Below are positions 58,800-64,000 of a DNA stretch of 64,000 nucleotides, in pieces (the stretch's first letter is position 1; each line of letters starts with the position of its first letter). Position numbers and translations under genes: made by a program. This stretch comes from Mycobacterium sp. 1245805.9 (lineage in GTDB: Bacteria > Actinomycetota > Actinomycetes > Mycobacteriales > Mycobacteriaceae): NCBI RefSeq assembly GCF_001672915.1, contig NZ_LZKR01000057.1, positions 1-64,000 of the forward strand, written 5' to 3'. The notes beneath the pieces are model-generated. The model was not told where the DNA came from. It did not search any database and worked only from the letters and a program-made list of their open reading frames with translations.

Positions 58800-60425
58800 A
58801 TGGCTTTCTCGCGGAGACGTTTCCTGGGCGCCGCCGCGGGCGTCGCGGCGGGCGCTCTCGGCGCTGGGGCGGTGGAGTTCGGCTGCCGGAACGCCTCCGC
58901 GACCGCGGCCCTGCGGCCCCACTACCAGGCCATTGTGGTCGGCAGCGGCTACGGCGGCGGGGTGTCGGCGCTGCGCCTCGCGGAGGCCGGCATCCAGACG
59001 CTGATCCTGGAGAAGGGTAGGTGGTGGAACACGCCGGACGCGGACGGCAAGCGCTTCTCGCGGATGGTGCCCGCGGACAACCGCGCGGGCTGGTTCACCT
59101 CGGTCCCGCCCAGCCTGGTGCCGTCATACCGGGGCGTGTCGATCGCCCAGGTGGCCAAGCACTCGCCGTCCCCCCAACCGGTCCAGGCCGGAATCTGCGA
59201 CAAGGTGGTCCACGGCGCGCACACCGTGTTCCGCGGTGCGGCCGTCGGCGGGGGCTCGATGATCAACGCCGGAATCGCCGCGATCCCGACGCCCGACCAG
59301 GTCCGCGCCGCCTTCCCGGACATCGACCCCGACGCCTTCCTGGGTACCTACATCGAACGCGCCAAGTCCATGCTGCGGATCAGCTACCGCGACATGGACT
59401 GGTTCGAGCAGACGCCGTGGTTCCAGTACGCCAGGGTGGGCCGCCAGTACGCGGAGGCGGCCGGCTACCAGGTGGACTACAACGGCAGCGCGTATTCGTT
59501 CGATTACATGAAATCCGAAGAGGCGGAACAGGTTCCGCGCTCGGCGCTGAACTTCGAGCAGCAGTACGGCAACAACTACGGGCGGGTCGGCAGCGTCGAT
59601 CAGACCTACATCGCGGCCGCGCTGGCCACGGGCAAGGCCACGCTGCGGCCACTCACCGAGGTGACCGGCATCCGGCGCGAGCGTTCCGGCGAATACGTGG
59701 TCTCCACCCGCGAGATCGACCGCTTCGGCAAGGAGCTCGCGCGCGCCGAAATCGGTTGTGACCAATTGCATCTCGGCGCGGGGGTGCTCGGCACGACCGA
59801 GCTGCTGCTGCGCGCCCGCGAGCGGGGGACGCTGCCCCACCTGAACGACGAGATCGGCCGCGGGTACGGGAACAACGGGGACATCATGGTCTCGCACATG
59901 CTGGCGCCCGGCGATCCGGCGGGCACCCAGCAGTCCCTGATGGGCATGATCAACCTCGACGGCCGCGACGATCCCGACAACCCGGTGTACGCCAGCATGT
60001 TCTCGCTGCCGCTGCCCGTGGAGACGCTCGCGCTGGGCTATTACGTGATGGTGCGCACCGGCGACCGCGCGGAGATCAGCTACGACCGGACGAAGGACTC
60101 GATCGCCATCGACTGGCCGGAGGGCCACACCGACAACCTGCGCGAGAAGGCCCAGTTCGTGTTCGACAAGGTCACGCAGGCCAACGGCGTCGACTACCGC
60201 GACGACCTCTTCGAGGGAACGGCGTTCGCGCCCAACACCGTTCACCCGATGGGTGGGGTGGTCCGGGGCAGGGCCACCGACGGCTACGGCCGGGTGAAGG
60301 GCTACGACAAGCTGTACGTCAACGACGCGTCGCTGCTGCCCGGCTACCTGGGCTGCAACCCGTTCATGTCCATCACGGCGCTCGCGGAGCGCAACATCGA
60401 GGGGATCCTGCAGGGGCGCGCCTGA
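58800..60425 (+). CDS. Tat-exported GMC-family cholesterol oxidase
   Basis: 541 residues. A twin-arginine signal (SRRRFLGAAAGVAAGALGAG) targets it out of the cell with FAD bound. FAD motif VVGSGYGGGVSALRLAEAG near residue 45, GGGSMINAGIAA, and the C-terminal active-site region NTVHPMGGVVRG and NPFMSITALAERN match class I (ChoA-type) cholesterol oxidases of Streptomyces and Rhodococcus. It is not the intracellular ChoD (Rv3409c) type. Oxidises 3-beta-hydroxysterols to 4-en-3-ones with hydrogen peroxide release. GGAGAGG precedes the ATG. Absent from this locus in M. tuberculosis. Confidence 0.9.
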   Translation: MAFSRRRFLGAAAGVAAGALGAGAVEFGCRNASATAALRPHYQAIVVGSGYGGGVSALRLAEAGIQTLILEKGRWWNTPDADGKRFSRMVPADNRAGWFTSVPPSLVPSYRGVSIAQVAKHSPSPQPVQAGICDKVVHGAHTVFRGAAVGGGSMINAGIAAIPTPDQVRAAFPDIDPDAFLGTYIERAKSMLRISYRDMDWFEQTPWFQYARVGRQYAEAAGYQVDYNGSAYSFDYMKSEEAEQVPRSALNFEQQYGNNYGRVGSVDQTYIAAALATGKATLRPLTEVTGIRRERSGEYVVSTREIDRFGKELARAEIGCDQLHLGAGVLGTTELLLRARERGTLPHLNDEIGRGYGNNGDIMVSHMLAPGDPAGTQQSLMGMINLDGRDDPDNPVYASMFSLPLPVETLALGYYVMVRTGDRAEISYDRTKDSIAIDWPEGHTDNLREKAQFVFDKVTQANGVDYRDDLFEGTAFAPNTVHPMGGVVRGRATDGYGRVKGYDKLYVNDASLLPGYLGCNPFMSITALAERNIEGILQGRA

Positions 60426-60429
60426 CGCA

Positions 60430-61917
60430 TCACGCGGTGAAGCGATAGTCGTCGAGGTCGAACCGCCGGCTGCGCCAGTAGGTCTGCAGCGTGGTGGCCG
60501 GCCGCAGCGGCACGTCGCCGTTCTTGTCGAAGTAGTAGCTGTTGGCCAGCTTGCAGCTGTCCTGCCAGAAGATCTGCCGGTGCCGCTTGCGCATCATCTC
60601 GGCGAAGTAGCGGCGGTTGGCCTCCTCGGTCACCTCGACGCGGGTCGCGCCGTCGCGGCGAGCCCGCTTGAGGCAGCGCACGATGTGGTGCGTCTGGGTC
60701 TCGATGAGAGCGAAATACGAAGAGCCGACGTAGCCGTACGGGCCGAACACGGTGAACAGGTTTGGGAATTGCGGGACGGCGACGCCCTCGTAGGCCTGCA
60801 GGCGGTGTTCGTCCCAGAACCGGCTCAGGGACACCCCGCCGCTGCCGGTGACCGAGAAGGTGGGGACGTTGTCGGTGTCCATCACCTTGAAGCCGGTGGC
60901 CAGGATCAGCACGTCTATCTCATGGACCTCCCGGTCCGCGCCGTCGGTGGTGGCCACCGCGGCTGGCGTGACCTTGTCGATCGGCTCGGTGACCAGGCGC
61001 ACGTTGTCGCGGTTGAACGTGGCCAGGTAGTCGTTGTGGAAGCCGGGTCGCTTGCAACCGACGGCGTAACGCGGGGTGAGCTTTTCGCGCACCACCGGGT
61101 CGGTGACCTGCTGGCGCAGGTAGGCCAGCCCGGCCGACTCCATCCGCTTGGCCAGCGGGAACACCGTGAAGTAATGCGCCGCGACCGGGAAGGTCAGCTC
61201 GACGAAGGCCTGGCTGAGCAGCCGCTGGGCGACCTTGCCGCCGGGAATCCGCATCGCCCAGCGGGCCGGGGCGGGCAGCGGCACGTCGAACTTGGGGAAG
61301 CACCAGATCGGGGTGCGCTGAAACACGGTGAGCTGGGAGACGATCGGCGCGATCTCGGGGATGACCTGCACGGCCGAGGCGCCGGTGCCGATGATCGCGA
61401 CGCGCTTACCGGTCAGGTCCTGGCCGTGGTCCCAGCGCGCGGTGTGCATGGTGATGCCGGCGAAGGAGTCCACGCCATCGATGTCGGGGAGCTTCGGCAC
61501 GGTCAGCACGCCGCAGGCGCTGATCAGGAACCGGGCCGTGAGTTCCCCGCCCGGATCGGTCTGCACCCGCCACAGGTGGTTTTCGTCGTCGAACTCGGCG
61601 GCAAGGACCTTGGTGTTGAACCGGATTCGCGACCGGATCCCGTATTTGTCGACGCAGTGTTCGGCGTACGCCTTGAGCTCGTCGCCCGGCGCGTAGGTTC
61701 GCGACCAGCGCGGGCTCTGCTCGAAGGAGTACTGATAGGAGAACGACGGAATGTCCACGGCGATACCGGGATAGGTGTTCCAGTGCCAGGTGCCGCCGAC
61801 CCCGTCGCCGGCCTCGATCACGAGGTAGTTGGACAGGCCCGCCTTGTCCAGCTTGATCGCGGCGCCGATGCCGGAGAACCCGGCGCCGACGATCAGGGTC
61901 TCGTACTCGGGGTTCAT
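60430..61917 (-). CDS. Baeyer-Villiger-type flavin monooxygenase (Rv1393c-type)
   Basis: 495 residues. FAD-binding [19 protein letters not shown] near residue 10; the BVMO fingerprint [18 protein letters not shown]-binding [19 protein letters not shown]. Inserts oxygen next to ketones or hydroxylates lipophilic substrates. Its ATG overlaps the cyp132 stop by four bases, so the two are translated together. Faces the cholesterol oxidase tail-to-tail with a 4-bp gap. Confidence 0.94.
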   Translation of the reverse strand: MNPEYETLIVGAGFSGIGAAIKLDKAGLSNYLVIEAGDGVGGTWHWNTYPGIAVDIPSFSYQYSFEQSPRWSRTYAPGDELKAYAEHCVDKYGIRSRIRFNTKVLAAEFDDENHLWRVQTDPGGELTARFLISACGVLTVPKLPDIDGVDSFAGITMHTARWDHGQDLTGKRVAIIGTGASAVQVIPEIAPIVSQLTVFQRTPIWCFPKFDVPLPAPARWAMRIPGGKVAQRLLSQAFVELTFPVAAHYFTVFPLAKRMESAGLAYLRQQVTDPVVREKLTPRYAVGCKRPGFHNDYLATFNRDNVRLVTEPIDKVTPAAVATTDGADREVHEIDVLILATGFKVMDTDNVPTFSVTGSGGVSLSRFWDEHRLQAYEGVAVPQFPNLFTVFGPYGYVGSSYFALIETQTHHIVRCLKRARRDGATRVEVTEEANRRYFAEMMRKRHRQIFWQDSCKLANSYYFDKNGDVPLRPATTLQTYWRSRRFDLDDYRFTA

Positions 61918-63299
61918 GTGCGCCTGCTTCCGATGACGGGCACCCCGCGCTTGGGCCGCAGGGTCAGCGTTGCCTCGAGTTCTATCGCGGCGCCGGGCGC
62001 CAGGTCAAAGGTGAAGCGCTGACTCATGATGGCCGCCATCAGCACCATCTCCATCAGCGCGAAGCTCTGCCCGATGCAGATGCGGCGCCCGCCGCCGAAC
62101 GGCAGGTACGCGGAGCGCGGCCGGTCCGCCGGCCGGTAAAACCGGTCGGGGTCGAACGTTTCGGGGTCGGGCCACCAGCGCGGGTCGCGGTGGATGTGGT
62201 GGATCGGGATGACGACGGTGGTGCCGCGCCGGATGCGATGTCCCGCGATGACGTCGTCCTCGATGGCCCGGCGCGCGATGATCCACACCGCGGAGAAGTA
62301 GCGCTGCGACTCCTGCAGGCACGCGGTGGTCCAGGGCAGCCGGCCCAGGTCGTCGGCGCAGGGGCGGCGGGCGCCCAGCGCCTCGTCGATCTCGGCGAGC
62401 ATCCGGTCGCGAGCGCCGGCGTGCAGGGCCATCAGGTACCAGAACCACGACATCGCGTTCGCGGTGGTTTCGTGCCCGGCGAGCATGAACGTCAGGGCCT
62501 CGTCGCGCACCCGCTGGCGCGGCCAGCTTCCGCCGTCGGCGCGCAGCAGCACGCCCAGCAGGTCCGGGGACTCGGTCGGGTGGCTCAGCCGGTGGTCGAT
62601 CACGTCGTTGACCGCGCGGTCGAGGGTCAGCGTGATGTCCTGCATGTCGCGCAACGGCGGTGGCAGGCGGAGGCCCGAGAAGGCCAACCGGTGCAGCGCG
62701 TCGTAGACCGGGGGCGGCATCAGCCCCCACAGCCCGAGCCGCTGCAGCCGCTCGGCGTGCCGCAGCCCGCGCGTCGCGAGGTCGTGCATGCTCTGCACCA
62801 GGGGCCCGAAGTCCTGGCTGAACAGGGAATTGGCGACCACGCGCAGCGTCGCCTCGACCATCGTCTGGTGGATGTCGAACCGCGCCCCGGGTTCCAGCGC
62901 GTCGGTGACGCCGGTGATCGGGTCGATCATCAGGTCGACGATGCCGTTGAGGTGGCGCCGGGCGAAGGTCGGGTTCAGCGCGCCGCGGTGCTCCGCCCAG
63001 GACTCGCCCTCGTCGGTCAGCAGGTTGATGCCCGCGGTGGCCCGGATGGGCTCGTATTCGTTCGACTTGACGTATTTCAGGCGGGCGCCGTGCAGCACGT
63101 GGTCGACGTAGTCGGGATGGCTGATCGAGACGAATCGCCTTCCGGCGCAACGGAACCGGGCGATGTCACTGCCACGCACCCGGCCCATGAACCCGTTGCT
63201 GACGTCGAATCCGATGGTGAGGGCCTCGCGGGTCATCGTCCACGAGTTCAGCCGGGTTGCGGGTCCCGCGGCGGGGCGCTGCGCGCTGAGGGTCGCCAT
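61914..63299 (-). CDS. cyp132: Cytochrome P450, CYP132-type
   Basis: 461 residues. Haem ligand Cys408 in [21 protein letters not shown]-helix oxygen-activation motif [15 protein letters not shown] and K-helix QESQRY. A CYP4/CYP102-like sequence, suggesting a fatty-acid or long-chain lipid substrate. Corresponds to Rv1394c. The divergent AraC regulator Rv1395 is reported to activate it in M. tuberculosis, and the same arrangement is kept here. Confidence 0.95.
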   Translation of the reverse strand: MATLSAQRPAAGPATRLNSWTMTREALTIGFDVSNGFMGRVRGSDIARFRCAGRRFVSISHPDYVDHVLHGARLKYVKSNEYEPIRATAGINLLTDEGESWAEHRGALNPTFARRHLNGIVDLMIDPITGVTDALEPGARFDIHQTMVEATLRVVANSLFSQDFGPLVQSMHDLATRGLRHAERLQRLGLWGLMPPPVYDALHRLAFSGLRLPPPLRDMQDITLTLDRAVNDVIDHRLSHPTESPDLLGVLLRADGGSWPRQRVRDEALTFMLAGHETTANAMSWFWYLMALHAGARDRMLAEIDEALGARRPCADDLGRLPWTTACLQESQRYFSAVWIIARRAIEDDVIAGHRIRRGTTVVIPIHHIHRDPRWWPDPETFDPDRFYRPADRPRSAYLPFGGGRRICIGQSFALMEMVLMAAIMSQRFTFDLAPGAAIELEATLTLRPKRGVPVIGSRRT

Positions 63300-63374
63300 G
63301 ACTCAACTGTATGGATGACGTGGGCGGCCAGTAATGAGATTATCGGACAGGGAGTTGGGATTTTGGGACACGCG

Positions 63375-64000
63375 ATGGGGCATCCGCCGACGCTGAGCCA
63401 CCCGGTGCACGCGACCCGGGTGTTGTGCGAGGTGGCCAACGAGCGCGGGGTCTCGACCGCCGACGTGTTGGCGGGCACCGGGATCGAGCCGGCCGACCTC
63501 GACGAGCCGGACGCCATGGTGAGCGTCGTCGACGAGATCGCGGCGGTGCGGCGGCTGCTGGCCCGGGTTCCGGATCGGCGGGGCATCGGCGTCGACGTCG
63601 GCAGCCGGTCAACGCTCACCCACTTGGGGCTGTTCGGCTTCGCCGTGATGTCGTGCGGCACCCTTCGCGAACTGTTTTCCATCGCGATGCGCTACTTCGC
63701 GCTGACCACGATGCACATCCGCCTGACGCTGTTCGAAACCGCCAAGGACTGCGTGATCGAACTCGACGCCAGCCACCTGCCCGCCGACGTGCGGGGGTTC
63801 TTCATCGAGCGCGACATCGCCGGAATCATCACGACCACAATGAGTTTCGCGTTGCCGGTGGCGGCGAAGTACGCCGAGGAGGTGACGGCGGAGCTGGCGG
63901 TCGACGAGGAGCTGTTGCGGCCGCTGCTCGAGCTGGTGCCGGTGCACGACGTCCGGTTCGGCCGAGCGCACAACCGGCTGCTCTTTCCGCGGGCCATGTT
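63375..64000 (+). CDS. AraC-family regulator of cyp132 (Rv1395-type), cut by window edge
   Basis: The open frame from ATG 63375 runs to the end of the window, 208 codons. It reads [20 protein letters not shown] and contains DIGSR-like [19 protein letters not shown] and [17 protein letters not shown], the N-terminal arabinose-binding-like domain of Rv1395. The C-terminal helix-turn-helix domain lies beyond the edge. 75 bp separate it from cyp132; that region should hold its binding sites. Long minus-strand frames here are shadows. Confidence 0.92.
   Translation, partial: MGHPPTLSHPVHATRVLCEVANERGVSTADVLAGTGIEPADLDEPDAMVSVVDEIAAVRRLLARVPDRRGIGVDVGSRSTLTHLGLFGFAVMSCGTLRELFSIAMRYFALTTMHIRLTLFETAKDCVIELDASHLPADVRGFFIERDIAGIITTTMSFALPVAAKYAEEVTAELAVDEELLRPLLELVPVHDVRFGRAHNRLLFPRAM

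Overview
The window is chromosomal DNA of a high-GC, slow-growing nontuberculous Mycobacterium. The evidence is the gene content and order (blocks recognisable as Rv2560-Rv2531c and Rv1367c/Rv1377c-Rv1395 of M. tuberculosis), PE/PGRS proteins, abundant GTG starts, ATGA/TGATG gene overlaps and many leaderless-type promoters. The two blocks are distant and inverted in M. tuberculosis but contiguous here. A true PE_PGRS gene argues against M. avium sensu stricto. Orthology is assigned from remembered protein families, not from a search.

Layout. 1-9545: edge of an Rv2560-like gene, rarA, a YciI-like gene, two convergent tandem paralogues (Rv2557/Rv2558 type), a YjbQ protein, then alaS-ruvX-mltG-aroE and a prepilin-peptidase-like gene. 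9661-12903: shikimate operon aroC-aroK-aroB-aroQ. 12910-16235: accessory insert (alpha/beta hydrolase, SnoaL-like protein, IclR regulator, methyltransferase) with a paired operator. 16261-18078: Rv2536-like membrane protein and pepQ. 18075-19992: divergent PE_PGRS and PE genes sharing a perfect 161-bp inverted repeat. 20110-27366: efp, nusB, Rv2532c-like, a PucR-type regulator, an Rv1733c-like membrane protein, a GreA-like protein, a 33-residue membrane peptide and an Orn/Lys/Arg decarboxylase. 27320-29439: COG4705 membrane protein and an MFS transporter.

29616-36237 is the most unusual locus: six tightly overlapping genes, gntR - ferredoxin - TauA/SsuA-type lipoprotein with an extra C-terminal domain - permease - ATPase - an 894-residue AprA/fumarate-reductase-like flavoprotein fused to a HEAT-repeat tail. 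It looks like an importer wired to an AprBA-like redox pair acting on an unknown, possibly sulfur-containing, substrate.

36245-41303: HtrA-like protease, GNAT, beta-lactamase-fold hydrolase, a small secreted protein, and a LexA-controlled DUF222-HNH nuclease with a downstream methyltransferase. 41437-50117: pyrimidine operon pyrR-pyrB-pyrC-(Rv1382-like)-carA-carB-pyrF with a PyrR-binding leader and a 95-bp palindromic insertion between carA and carB. 50225-55088: TOBE regulator, mihF, gmk, rpoZ, coaBC, metK. 55097-56863: a PE protein carrying PPE-MPTR-like repeats. 56922-64000: lipid/hydrocarbon oxidation genes (PPOX-like protein, alkB, Tat-exported cholesterol oxidase, Baeyer-Villiger-type monooxygenase, cyp132 and the start of its AraC regulator). 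No tRNA, rRNA, CRISPR array or insertion sequence was seen.
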